Shown here piece after piece: positions 22,342 to 33,900 of a DNA stretch of 64,000 nucleotides (positions within the stretch are counted from its first letter, which is position 1; the number at the start of each line of letters is the position of its first letter). This DNA comes from Arcuatula senhousia (lineage: Eukaryota > Mollusca > Bivalvia > Mytilida > Mytilidae): NCBI GenBank assembly GCA_963971305.1, contig OZ020305.1:10697001-10761000 (forward strand), written 5' to 3'. Made by a program: the position numbers and the translations under genes. The notes under the pieces were generated by a model. That model ran no database searches and was not told where the DNA came from. It was given only the letters and a program-made list of their open reading frames with translations.

Positions 22342-23465
22342 TTAGAGGCTCCCGGGAGCCTGAATCGCTCACCTTGTATTCGATGATACTTATAAGCTGA
22401 ATATTTTGCAAAGGACTGCTACTCTGTGGAATTATCAATTTTAATGTTCTAAGGGAAACAACTCCTATCAAGAAAGGTCTTACAACTTTGACCCTATTAC
22501 ATACCTTTTAGATCTGAATGTGCCTAATTATATGCAATTTACATTTTTAAAATATCATTTAAAGTTTTTCAAGATATTGGTCTAAAAAGAGCAAAATTTG
22601 GAAAAAAAACAAGAAAAAGGGCAATAACTCCTATCAAGAAAGGTCTTACAACTTTGACCCTATTACATACCTTTTAGATCTGAATGTGCCTAATTATATG
22701 CAATTTACATTTTTAAAATATCATTTTAAGTTTTTCAAGATATTGGTCTAAAAAGAGCAAAATTTGGAAAAAAAACAAGAAAAAGGGCAATAACTCCTAC
22801 AACCATTGTCAGATCTTATTCTTCTAAACTTCAGGGCAGGTAGATCTTGATGTGTTAATCACAACTACCCAAGCAGAATTTTAATATCAGCTACCATTTT
22901 TTAGCATTTTGCAAAAAAAAAACCCTAATTTACACTTATGTTCTATTTTTAGCCATGGCGGCCATGTTTTTTTGTCAATCAAAATTTTGAAGAATTGTTT
23001 TGTAGACGACACACTACAGAATAATCCTACCAAGTTTCATTACATTTGGCCAAGCAGTTTCAGAGAAGAAGATTTTCGAAAAGTTGAACAAAAAACTGTA
23101 AAAATGGTCAATTTTTACGATCTAAGGGGTATTACTCCTAAAGAGACGGTCCTACAACTTTGACTTTGTTACAACTTTTGTAGATCTTGATGTGCTTAAC
23201 CGTATGCAATTGAATTTTTTCCAATATCTTGTAATGTTATCAAGATATTGGTCTAAAAAAGTGCAAAATTTGAAAAAAAACTCAAGAAAAAGGGCAATAA
23301 CTCATACAACGACTGTTGGATCTTTTTTAAAATTTCAGGACAGGTAGATCTTGGTGTGCTGATCACTTTTACCTTTATGCCAGAATTTTGATATCTGTAA
23401 CGGTTTTTGAGTAATTTGCAAAAGACTAGATTATAATATATGTTCTGAATTTATACACAGAAGGT
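22342..23465 (-). mobile_element. Family B element, minus orientation, with a 166-bp internal tandem
   Basis: Read on the minus strand, its end is ggtgagcgattc, a perfect hairpin aggctcccgggagcct, then ctaa. Inside, a block repeats with a 166-bp period (actcctatca at 22461 and 22627, again at 22793), and a diverged copy of the same unit follows at 23120-23300. The opposite terminus is not recognisable, so the copy is probably truncated near 23.4 kb. Confidence 0.65.
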
Positions 23466-25999
23466 AAAGCTATAGTGGAACATCGCTTTTAGTAAATATA
23501 AATCTGTCAGAGTAAAAAATTGCCGGATTTCGTTAAAGAGGAAATAGGTTAGCAACAGACCAGAGCCGAATCCCACGGTATTGGACCCCCACTCTGATGC
23601 TGTACATACCAAAAATCAAGTGGCCGTGATAAGTAGTTGCTGAGAAAACTGTTAAGCAAATTTCATCCATTGAAAAAAAATTGTAAAAATATCATTTATC
23701 AAAGATGTCTCCTTGAAAATAAGAAAAAGGCATAACTGCCTTTTAAACTATTTGTGTTTTATTGTCTCGTGCATAAATATTACCATATACCATATCCATA
23801 TGACAGACCAACGTGAAACCCAGAAGTGAAGACGGAAGCTAGTGAATTAGACAGGTCTATTGAATTCTAGTAACAAAAACAACTATCATGTTTTAAAATT
23901 CTATTAAGGAAATTTTTTTACAGGTTTGGCGAATATTGACCACGGTATTTAAATGTATAAATCATAAATGTCACACTGAAAATAACTGTGAAATAAATTA
24001 AAATTTAAATGTATAAATCATAATTGTCACACTGAACATAAATGTAAATGTGAAATGTACATCAATCTTGATCGCCGAAAATGTAAAATTGGCAGATCAA
24101 CAAATGTAAAATGAGTAGACTTCCCGGAAGCAAATGACCCTGGAAATCAGAGGCCAATGCCAACAGTCCAGTGTTTTGTTATATGTAACAATGAAATAAG
24201 CATGTTCCTGCAGCGAAAAATGCACAGACATCCAGCTTGAAACTTCCTGGAAACTTTAATGGCTAATTGCTATAAGTCCGATCAGTCTTAACTATAGGTT
24301 CCAATCAAACTCCATGCTAAACACCATGCCATGGCCCAGTCTACAGCATTCCACTTAATATCCGTCTGGCCTTCTGAACAAGATGTAAACCCTGGGAACT
24401 CTGAAAAATTACAAGAAAACAAAAACAAAGCAAATATCTGATATAAAGAGGAGGGTGAGAGGGTTTTTGTGATTGTGTGACCCACAATTTTTTGCCTGTC
24501 CATTGATCAAAGTAATGTTTTAAAAAGGGAGTTTATACCACGCATGCGTATGAGGCCAAGCTTCGGTAAATCTAAAACTCGCAATGAAAATACGATAGCG
24601 TCCCCCTTTGATAAATGATTTAAATTAACAAAATTTACATCTCCATAAAAAGCGGGGTTTAAGCATTCAGATTGAATGATCTTGATCTAAATTAATGTAT
24701 AACAATGTTTTTGTTGCTAATTTAGTTTTATTTGAAGAAATATCACGATGAGACTTTGTTTTATCTTAATTACCATTTTCTTAAACCCGAATTATAAACA
24801 TCTATTTTTATATATAGCATTACACATTGATATATATATTTTTATTGAGTAGTGGAATACATATAATCGAATATCTTGGTGAGTGTCATGCGGTTGGTAT
24901 GCTCAATTTTAAACCAAAAGAGAGACAATTCATTTATTTTTATGTATTCATAAATTAATGTCAATTTCTAATGCGCTGACATTTTATCAACGTTATAATT
25001 TGAAACATATGTTGATAATACTTAAATGTTAGTTTATTTATATTATTAAATTAAATCAAATCGACCATAAGATCGCAATAAAAGAGGAAGGTTAGGAGCA
25101 CCATAAAATATGGTTTAATCCACCCTTTCTTTTGAAATGCCTATACCAAGTCAGGTCCATAGCTATCTCCAATTTCTTATTTTTAGGCCTTCTTTAACTC
25201 GTCTTTTCTCTTGGACATTTGAAATTGATCCTCCAAGTTTGGCATCTTTTAAAGCTATATCTATTATTTATAACAAAAATGATTGGACCAAAGTTATACC
25301 AACAAATGTGGTCTTCAATAAATCGATACTACCGGTATCAAAATTATTCAGAGTAAACTCAAGTGTAAACAAATGATAGTTTATTATGGCAGTTCCTTAC
25401 CATTCCCTATCATAGCGCCATCTTATAAGGAGGAGTACCAAGGAACATTGTAATACTGTAAGTCCAAAAAAAATAACAAGACAAAAAACAGTAAACACAA
25501 AAGACCAACATATAAAGAAACGCACAATAAAATTAACTAAACTGCAAGCAGCAACTTCAACTCGAGTCAAAACAATAGGAAACTAAAGTGCGCCATTAGT
25601 ATAAACAGCTCTTGCTGGTCACAACAAATTTGTCACGTTGTCATTGATCAAGCCAGTGTCTATAAAATCCTGACACTCTCTGCAAAACTAAAATTTGTAC
25701 TTAACTTCGTACAAATATTTGTCTACGATCATATTATGTCTTCATGGGTGACAATACCACAGAGGCAACATATCCTTGAGTAAAGTGCGTGATTAAATAA
25801 TCATATTAATGACCCCCTTGGATGAAACGCTTTTATATTTTAACAAAATGTCCGCGGATGATTATAAGGGACGTTTGGACATGATATAACTTCAATTTGA
25901 GAACAATTTCTTGTGATGATAAATGTTACTTTTATGGACTTTTGTAGAACTGTTAACTATTGAATTGTTTAATTTATATTTAGTTTAAACATATTTATT
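23466..25999. other. Intergenic DNA with scattered old repeats
   Basis: 23470-23640 is related, in inverted orientation, to 38520-38690 (shared ctgacagattt/aaatctgtcag and acgaaatccg words). A 56-bp direct repeat containing tttaaatgtataaatcata starts at 23948 and 24004. A family F copy is at 25080-25365. Otherwise AT-rich sequence without a supported gene. Confidence 0.45.
25080..25365 (+). repeat. Family F repeat copy
   Basis: It contains the family F landmarks aaatgcctataccaagtcag, the ctcttggacatttgaaattg segment and gatcctccaagtttgg. Related copies occur at 41640-41900, 46005-46145, 54600-54815 and 59720-59885. Confidence 0.6.
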
Positions 26000-26310
26000 T
26001 ACCCTGGATTGGGAAACAAGCTTAATGCTTATATTAATCCCTCTCCAGCTAGCAGATTGCGAGTGTGGCCTTTGTAGCGGCCCCCATTGAGCTTACTCTT
26101 ATCGAACTCTACAAAGGGGTTTTTAACGTGCATGGGGAATTGCTCTCCCATACACGGGACAACCCTTTTTCGTCCCTTCCGAAGGACTAGCATCGGTTCT
26201 TGAGATCATCCTCGCAAATGGTGTCAAGAGAGAGTCGGAAAATTGGTTCATGAAATTTTCACCCCTGACGAGGATCGAACCACGAACCACGGTGTTAGTT
26301 TATATTTCGT
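26000..26310 (+). repeat. Dispersed repeat ending in a tRNA-like B-box segment
   Basis: A GC-richer block (ctctccagctagcagattgc, acgtgcatggggaattgctc) ends with gaggatcgaaccacg, the same tRNA-like segment as at 3242-3256. The rest of the tRNA-like part is replaced by AT-rich DNA after 26300, so the copy is truncated. Confidence 0.45.
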
Positions 26311-26416
26311 ACTGGGTTCGAATTAAACAACAGAATATCTTGTATGTTCTGTTCTTTTGAACCTGAAAGTGTGTCTTTTGCTGCCTTGACATTCTTCAAT
26401 ACAAAATAATATTATT

Positions 26417-28235
26417 AGCTCACCTGGCCAAAGGCCATAAGGCCAGGTGAGCATCACAATGCGTCTGTCGTCGTCCGTCATCGTTGTCCGTTAATAATTT
26501 CAAAAATCTTCTCCTCTGAAACCATTGAACCAATTTAAATGAAACTTTTCAGGAATGATATATGCAGTCAGGGGACCAACTTGTACAAGTCAGAATGATC
26601 AGATTCAATCTTACTTGTACAAGTCAGATTAAACAAACTAGAGTTATCTTCTCCTTATTTTTAGAAATTTCAATCTGACTTCTACGAGTAGAATATACTA
26701 GAATGTCTTTTTATCAAAGTCTCTTATCCAGAGATATTCTTTATGGTTAAATTCCTTTTCTATATACTGAGATCTATTTATAAATCTTACAAAATAGTCA
26801 TGGGTTTGTAATTTAGATTTTTTGTTTTTATATCATTCTTACTTGTACAAGTCAGAATCAAAATTTTACTGCCCTCCTTTGGCAGTAAATTTCTCTACTT
26901 TGGCGGTCGTGAACACCATGGTCTTTAATTATGCTTAAATCATTAAATAACAATTATTTATCTAGTATAAACCCCATTGGTGTTCAAAACCGTGGATATA
27001 AATGACAGTCTTAGATAATTAGCTATGAAATTCTTTGATGATAATTGAAACTTTACAGTCAATCTGTTTCCTATTTGCTCATGATTCTTTCATCCTAAAT
27101 GTAGGATGTCATTGTTGACCTTGTGAAATAATTTGAATAAGATTTATTGGTTTTGAGAAATGTTATTTCAAAAACATTGAATATTGGAGCAAATTTAATA
27201 GAAACAATTCTTACTCTAACAAGTCAGATTCATTCTGACCCATAGAAGTCAGAATTGGATCTGACTCTACAGAGTAAGAAACCATAAATAGAATCTTACT
27301 GGTACAAGTAAGATCTATTCTGACTTCTACAAGTTGGTCCCCTGACTGATATGACATGTTGGCTACAAAAATCTTCATTTTAAATTTATCCGATAAAAAC
27401 ATGACCGCCGTTGCTAAAAAAAGAACGGGGGGTAATCAGCGGTTTTGTTTGCAAATAACTCAAAAACGGTGACAGATATAAATTTGTTGGGTCATGGAAA
27501 GTAATAAGAACGTCAAGATCTACCTACCCTGAAATTTTGAAACAAACTATGTGAAAGTCATGGCCCCTTTTGTTGATTTTTTCTGAGTTCTGCACTTATT
27601 TTGTCTTACATCTCAAGAACTATATAAGATATTTTTTTTTCAATTGCATATTGTTCAGCTTAGTAATATAAACTCTACAAAATTGTTCATTGTGTCGAAA
27701 TTGTCAATTGACCCTTTATAGGGGTTATAGAGCTTAAAATGCCAAAATAAAAGTGGTTATAGGTTTATAGTATGTGAACGATAGGAGAAAAAGAAAAGGT
27801 TTTGGTTACTTTAAAGTTTAGCTAATTGAGCTCTACAATATTGTCCAGTAAGTTGAAATTATCAGCTGACCCCTTATAGGTGTTATGGCCCCTTAAACCC
27901 AAAAAATAGAGGCATTGGCCTTGTAGATTATGAACTATAAAAGATAGGGAAAAGGTTTTGCTTGCTTATGATGTTCAGCTTATTGAACTCAACAAAATTA
28001 TTTATCGGCCAAAATTGTCAGGTGACCATTATAGGAGTTATGACCCCTAAAATGCCAAAATAAGGGATTGTTCGTGAAAGATTGTGTTCTATAGAAAATT
28101 GTGCCACACATTTGATTTGCTTGCTTAAATGGTCAGCTTTATAGAGTTTTCCAATGTCATGACGGGCTGTTGGCTGTGACGTTGCTGGTATATGTAATGG
28201 TAATTATTAAAGCCAGGTGAGCGAGGAGCCTCTTG
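26417..28235 (+). mobile_element. Family B element, full-length, with a nested insertion
   Basis: The left end is a hairpin (agctcacctggcc ... ggccaggtgagc) followed by a tccg-rich tract (26470-26492). The family words gaccgccgttgctaaaaaaa and gttatggccccttaaa mark the interior. The right end reads gccaggtgagcgaggagcct then cttg. The interval 26565-27348 is a different element inserted in the copy. Confidence 0.7.
26565..27348. mobile_element. 784-bp terminal-inverted-repeat element nested in family B, rich in cttgtacaag-type palindromes
   Basis: The ends are inverted: cagtcaggggaccaacttg at the left and caagttggtcccctgactg at the right. atatg on both sides (26560-26564, 27349-27353) looks like a 5-bp duplication. 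Near both ends are repeated words of the form ttcttacttgtacaagtcag, built on the palindrome acttgtacaagt. Flanking family B sequence resumes on both sides. No transposase frame. Confidence 0.75.
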
Positions 28236-29274
28236 TTTTGGCTTGATTGTTGAATTAACAATATGATAAACTCTATATTTCTGTAATAAAGTATCTGAGC
28301 ATATATGGAGCATTGCCTTCTGCCTAATGTCAATCACTGCGGATGAACCGTACACGACGGTTCGCAAGACACGACGGTGCAATGGGCGCATCAGATCCTC
28401 CTGTTACACATGCGTAAGCATATTGTGTTTCAGACGTGTCCACATGCCCTGAAATAGCGAATCAGGCATGATACGTAAACTTAAATTCCCTGATCTCGAA
28501 GTCCTAATGATACAGATAGAGAATTTTTTTTTTAAGTAAAGGACATCATCAGTAGAACAGAAGACGAAACTGAACGATAAAGCTCACCTGAAATCCTCTT
28601 TGTCAAGAAAGCATTGTAAAATGTCCACTTTATATGAATGTAGAGACATGATGCCTAACAGGATGTCAATTGACAAACTTACTGTTTTCTTGTATTTTTG
28701 TTTTGTTATAAATGTTAACTTTGAAAACCCGAAACATATGTCTACGTTACTACACCACCTGAAGAAATGCATATTTACCAAAACATTAACCCTGAATCGT
28801 ATTAGTATATACACGATCAAAATGTATTACTCTCCTTTTAAGACGACCAAAAGGAATATATTTTTAACAATTAATTTCAGAGAGGCCCGAATTCAAAACC
28901 GACATGTTAAATAATTCATTTAAGACTTCCATCACACATCGTTTCATATCTGACTTGAAAGTAAATGAATGTTTAATGACATAATTAGTACACTCAATTT
29001 CGGTCCTTGTGCTCTTTAAGGGGTTGTATGAAACTGTCAACGTGTGATGGCAATTAATAGTTATTAGATCATTTTAATAGTTAAATATGCAAGGCATTGT
29101 AAAAAGATATATTATACTGGTATTAAACATATTTCTTTAATTGTCCTTTTTTGGTTATCAAAGAGGTATACCTTTTACATTTTGACTAAAAAATGGTATT
29201 TGTTATAGATATAAAGAACAATATGCTTTAACGTGTGATCACAGCTATATTATATGAATATACGAGATAAGCAA
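28236..29274. other. Intergenic stretch without a supported gene
   Basis: AT-rich. A short perfect hairpin (gaaccgt-acacg-acggttc) lies at about 28344-28362. The frame at 28600-28914 has no recognisable motif. Confidence 0.4.
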
Positions 29275-29420
29275 CAAGAGGCTCACAGGAGCCTAAATCG
29301 CTCAAATGGCCCTTAAGTTAAAAGGGTTTATTCTGTCAGCTATTACTCCAATAAAAGAACACCTGCCAACTTTGACATTTTAGAGCTTAAATTAGCTTAA
29401 GGTCTACGACATCAACAGTT
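29275..29420 (-). repeat. Terminal fragment of a family B element
   Basis: On the minus strand it ends gagcgatttaggctcctgtg then agcctcttg, the family B 3' hairpin and end. The rest of the element is absent. Confidence 0.6.
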
Positions 29421-29689
29421 TTTCTCTCTAATTCCTTCGGCCTGTTCAGCAAACAGAGCCCAACACTTTAACAATAAGCATTGAAGTGAGTGCAAACGAT
29501 TTTAGTAATAGAAAATAAAACGAACTGATGCCATGCATATCTCATTTTTGTATGTATACGAGCATGTAGTAGTGTCATGTAATTGACGAACCGCGGGCCA
29601 ACACAGGTTCAAATGGTATTTGTATGAATATGGGTTGTTAGTTAGTTACAATGTAGTTATACATGTACATGTAGCTTTACTCCTAAGCA

Positions 29690-30105
29690 GCGCAATTTCG
29701 GCTATTTCCGGGCGATGAGCATAAAGGGGTGATACAATGATTATGAAATGATGATGAAGTAGAGGAAAAGGGAACACAAGGTCAATCGGAAGGGGGGAGA
29801 GTTAAGACTGCATCTGAAAAATGGAGTAATGGGTAGGCAAGGACAATTTAGCCTCCTGTATGGGATCCTACGGTTACTGAGACCTGAACAAGGGTTCTTT
29901 AACATGCGAGGAACTTGAACCAGGAACATGTAGTCATTTACCGCATAATAGCCTGACGACCCCGGCATTCATTATGACAGAGCTGCCCCGTTCAACCACA
30001 TGAGGCAGACATCCCCGTCGCTTCCTGACCCAATATCAGGTTTCTGAGAGCCCTTACATGGACTATTGTACTGCTGTGGGCCTATTCGTCGACCAGAACA
30101 CCGGT
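29690..30105 (+). mobile_element. Diverged SINE-like family A relative
   Basis: It has the family A landmarks in altered form: ggctatttccgggcgatgag, atgattatgaaatgatgatg, and a tgctgtgggcctattcgtcg end. No open frame is shared with the other copies. Confidence 0.5.
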
Positions 30106-30109
30106 GGAA

Positions 30110-31420
30110 ACCGAGTTTCAATTTTGATTTAAAACTTGCAAATGGATAATGTTTAATTTAATTGCTTTTTTTTTGCTCTGAACGATATAAATATTAACCA
30201 ATAGTATAGTAACCAGTTTCAACCATCTTCAAAGCCATTCCCCAATAATAATTGAAGCTTCAAACTTTTTTTTCGGTATTCCTCTACACCACATGATTTA
30301 TGAGAGACAACCTATACATTTTTCCTCAAGTACCCAAAATAAAACTGTTCGGTGTGTAAAGGTATTTTCTATTGAGAGATCATTTTCCTATGCCTTCAAA
30401 CAACGATTTAAAAAACTTCTGAAAAGTCTAAAAGCACCACAAAGAAGAAGATACATATGTACTTTTGTACCTTTGAATCGTAATTGTCCATAATGACTCG
30501 ACATGTTTGTGATGACATTCCTGGACTACCTGATCAAGCTGACAGCCAAATAAAGAAACGGACATACTATTGGAGATAAACAAGATGCTTTCATTTCATC
30601 AACAAGGTGTTTTCATTGTAAACACAACTACACTGCAAATTACTAGATGATTGAGCACTTGGATGCGATTAGAACACAGATTGCAGATTGTTTCAATGTA
30701 ACACCGTCAATCTCTCTTGTAAACGTGTTTTCAAAAACAACTAATCCAATCAAGTCTTACAATGCTATTGAATTTCAATGTAGATGGGCCCGATTCAAAT
30801 GTTCGTCAATTGTATGCATGACACGGACAGTCGTCGGCTTATTATTAGAGGACAAATAGCTTCGATTAACCATAAACATGGTTTACATCAAACTAATTAT
30901 TTTCTGATCTTTCGCTCTTAATTTTTCTAATTTGACTCTATTAGCTGTCACCCAGAGTTGATATAGAACAACATATCGCATCTCTTAATAAGATTGTCCT
31001 AATTGATTTTAGTTTAGCAAGAGCTGAAATTGCTGTTAAAGCTTTAATGAGAATATCGAGTGTCTCTTTTGTCTCCTAAATCAAAACAATGGCAACTTTT
31101 TACAGAGTTCAACATTATATTGTTGCGACGAAACTAAGGAAATTCAGTATTGTGTGTCTACCGGACCATAGAAACGTAAAGGAAGAGGAATATTTGGCGC
31201 TAAATACCTGACTCAACCAAGTCAGGACTGTTGTATCAAACAGGACAAAGGTGCCAAAAGGTCATTTGAGTGTCAAAAGTCCAAAAGTGCAGAATCGAGA
31301 CAGACTCAGTAAACACGAACGAGAACAGCACGATATTTTGTAGACCTTTTCTACACAGTTTGATTCCTACATTGTGTAACGTGAGCTTACAAGACTGAAA
31401 ATGTGTCCAACGTTTTTGAC
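30110..31420. other. Low-repeat sequence of unknown nature
   Basis: This stretch shows no obvious repeat match inside the window. Two short forward frames (30293-30493 and 30647-30859) have no known motif and no splice context that supports them. Part of 31135-31260 resembles a degraded family F segment. Confidence 0.35.
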
Positions 31421-31424
31421 GAGT

Positions 31425-31812
31425 ATGTGAGTTGGTGTTTTACGCCCTAGCAGCACTATACATGTTAAAAAAACGATTAACATTTAAAAGATGATAAAAT
31501 GAACATTAAATGATATGAGAAATATGTGGTTGGGAGGATCAAAGAAATAGAAAATTTTAAAGATCACTGGAAAGAGGAGCAGTTGACGGAAACTTAAGCA
31601 GGTGTGGTGCACTATCTGGCGATCCGCAAATGGACCTTTAACCTGCATGAGGAGGTCAATATTTCCGTATTATGACCTCACAACACTGCGGACGAGAGTA
31701 CACCTTGGTAGCTCTTTAGGCCGACACTGACCCAACGGTATAACCAAAAGATTCATTAAGTCGACGAGGCTGCTTGTGCTCTGGGTCTATTCGACAACCG
31801 GGCCCAGAGCGA
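31425..31812 (+). mobile_element. Diverged SINE-like family A copy
   Basis: It starts with tgtgagttggtgttttacgc and keeps gtggtgcactatctggcgat, acctgcatgaggaggtcaat and a tctattcgacaaccgggccc end. Internal deletions make it shorter than the 480-bp copy at 19789. Confidence 0.65.
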
Positions 31813-32490
31813 TTTATTGCAGCCATTCAATTTATATTAATAAAATTCTTTTTAGGCAGGCAGGTTTACACAGCATATAAAAGAAATTCAAGCGGAGGTT
31901 TTAGCCAATACAATATGTAGTCAAAGTAGAATACATAATGCATGATTAGATGCCTATCAATTCATGTACATGTAACATGTCATTTCTGTTAGCGTGTATC
32001 AATATCCGTTAGGGCAGCTGAGAACAGACATGTCAGTAAGTGTAATGTCAACAGAACTGTTTTTTTCTGAATTGTTATACTAGTAGTTATAGGGTAAAGC
32101 GTTCTACAACTGTTCCATGATTATCCATTTTTGCTTCACATGTACATTTATTTTGCTTTTGTACATTTATTAAAATCATTTCAATATGTGGACCGTGTCT
32201 TTTTGGCACATATTCCATATTCTTTCGTTTTTAATATTATTTCAGAGTTTGGCTTTAGTGTCGTGTGGAGGTCGTAGAAATCTTCCCCGTGCTTCAGTTG
32301 TATGCTTTTATATATTTTCGAGTACTGGAATATGTGTTGGAAAGACACAGTTTACATATTTCCAAAATTTGACAACTTTTTGTTATTTCTTTAAAAATTG
32401 ATAAATTTATCTGTTTGGTCATTGTAATATTTTTTGGCAATTTTTTATCAAATCTAATATTCTACCGGTTTTCCATGTTTTCTACTCCTA

Positions 32491-32532
32491 GCGTGTCTGA
32501 TGAAGGTTAATCCAGAAAAGCGCTTCACACGC
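32491..32532 (+). ncRNA. Type I hammerhead ribozyme, copy 1
   Basis: Stem I pairs gcgtgt (32491-32496) with acacgc (32527-32532), six perfect pairs. The conserved core ctgatga is at 32497-32503 and gaaa at 32515-32518. Stem III is very short (aagcgctt, 32518-32525), typical of metazoan type I hammerheads thought to act as dimers. Predicted cleavage follows C32526 in a uuc triplet. Weak point: stem II (aggttaatcca) has only two G-C pairs and an A-A at its base. Confidence 0.75.
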
Positions 32533-32879
32533 AGTGAAATTTTGCTTTTGTACATTTATTAAAATCATTTCAATATGTGGATCGTGTCTTTTTGGCACAT
32601 ATTCCATATTCTTTCGTTTTTAATATTATTTCAGAGTTTGGCTTTAGTGTCGTGTGGAGGTCGTAGAAATCTTCCCCGTGCTTCAGTTGTATGCTTTTAT
32701 ATATTTTCGAGTACTGGAATATGTGTTGGAAAGACACAGTTTACATATTTCCAAAATTTGACAACTTTTTGTTATTTCTTTAAAAATTGATAAATTTATC
32801 TGTTTGGTCATTGTAATATTTTTTGGCATTTTTTTATCAAATCTAATATTCTACCGGTTTTCCATGTTTTCTACTCCTA

Positions 32880-32921
32880 GCGTGTCTGATGAAGGTTAAT
32901 CCAGAAAAGCGCTTCACACGC
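32880..32921 (+). ncRNA. Type I hammerhead ribozyme, copy 2
   Basis: Identical in sequence to copy 1 and exactly 389 bp downstream: ctgatga at 32886-32892, gaaa at 32904-32907, predicted cleavage after C32915. Two successive ribozymes would release a 389-nt monomer from a transcript of the array. Confidence 0.75.
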
Positions 32922-33018
32922 AGTGAAATTTTGCTTTTGTACATTTATTAAAATCATTTCAATATTTGGATCGTGTCTTTTTGGCACATATTCCATATTC
33001 TTTCGTTTTTAATATTAT

Positions 33019-33279
33019 GTCGCTGAGTCAGTTTCTTAAAATCCTCTATTTCAAAACGGCTTGGGTGTGCTTCTTTCGTTCGATAGATTGACCAAAATTA
33101 CATTTTTTGAAGTTTTTTCAATAATAAAAAAGTAATATAAATGCATTGCTCCGACCTATTGAGATTAACATTACAATGATAGTATTTTATAATTACTATC
33201 TTTCTTATATCTTCAATACAAATCCAAAATTCACACAGTATATTTAAAAAGAGCGATCATGGAGATCTTTTTAAAATGA
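33019..33279. other. AT-rich spacer after the retrozyme array
   Basis: No feature seen. Confidence 0.4.
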
Positions 33280-33900
33280 TTTGAAATATAGTTTTAATTA
33301 GTCTGCATTGAAGGTCGTCAAAGGATTCGCCATGATAGCGTTTAGTTTAGAAATTATAGACGCCCTAATATGGGGTATTTAGTACTTAATTGTCACTTAA
33401 GTCGTGTCAAAATAACTATTTAATAATATTTTAAATGCAAGTCATTAAATTATGACACTAATTTGATAAAAAAATTGAAATTCTATATATGACTTTGAAA
33501 AAAATTACCAAAAGAGAACATTTTGGAGGCTTGTACAGGTCTTAATTAGGAGATTAATGCATTTTAAGAGTTAAAACATATCTTTGAAGGAATCATAAGA
33601 TTGCGGTAATTGACTGATGTAATGACCTAATAATGTAATGGATCCGTCCGTATTATTCTGGTCGTATTCAACTGTCAGTCAAAACATTAAATTTGCCAAA
33701 ATTATTTTAACAGTTCAATGTCAGTTCTGACAACACAGGGTCTTTCTGATATTAATGTCTGTATTAATAGACAATTCCCACTTATTAAACCCATATGTAA
33801 CCTTAAATTAACCGATTTTAATTGGTTATATATAAGAACAATATTTACGGTGGTTCTTAAATTTGATGAAATAATTGACCGCAATTTGGTGTACATGTAC
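33280..33900. promoter_or_regulatory. Candidate distal enhancer (homeodomain-site-rich, low-repeat)
   Basis: This block has no repeat match in the window and a high density of TAAT/ATTA cores within mixed-composition sequence (cacttaagtcgtgtcaaaat, aaattaaccgattttaattgg, aacattaaatttgcc). It lies about 5.5 kb upstream of the EMX first exon. The call rests on motif density and position only. Confidence 0.22.

Larger units (their letters stand above)
32131..33018 (+). mobile_element. Retrozyme-like tandem repeat: 389-bp unit with a hammerhead ribozyme in each complete unit
   Basis: The marker ttttgcttttgtacattta starts at 32151, 32540 and 32929, an exact 389-bp period. Identity is very high: units differ at only a few bases, for example gtggaccgtg against gtggatcgtg. 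The first two units end with a hammerhead-ribozyme motif (32491-32532, 32880-32921); the third is cut at 33018. The sequence just before unit one (ttgcttcacatgtacattta) resembles the 3' half of the same motif. Tandem units of a few hundred bp each bearing a type I hammerhead define the metazoan retrozymes, non-autonomous retroelements that make small circular RNAs. The short frame inside each unit is not supported as a gene. Confidence 0.8.

Noticed and set aside
30293..30859. Two short forward frames as exons of an unknown gene
   Set aside because: No splice sites in matching phase and no recognisable domain; reported only as unknown sequence.
32186..32790. The 71-residue frame repeated in both retrozyme units
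   Set aside because: The two copies are nearly identical because the DNA is; the frame has no domain and the ribozyme explains the repeat.
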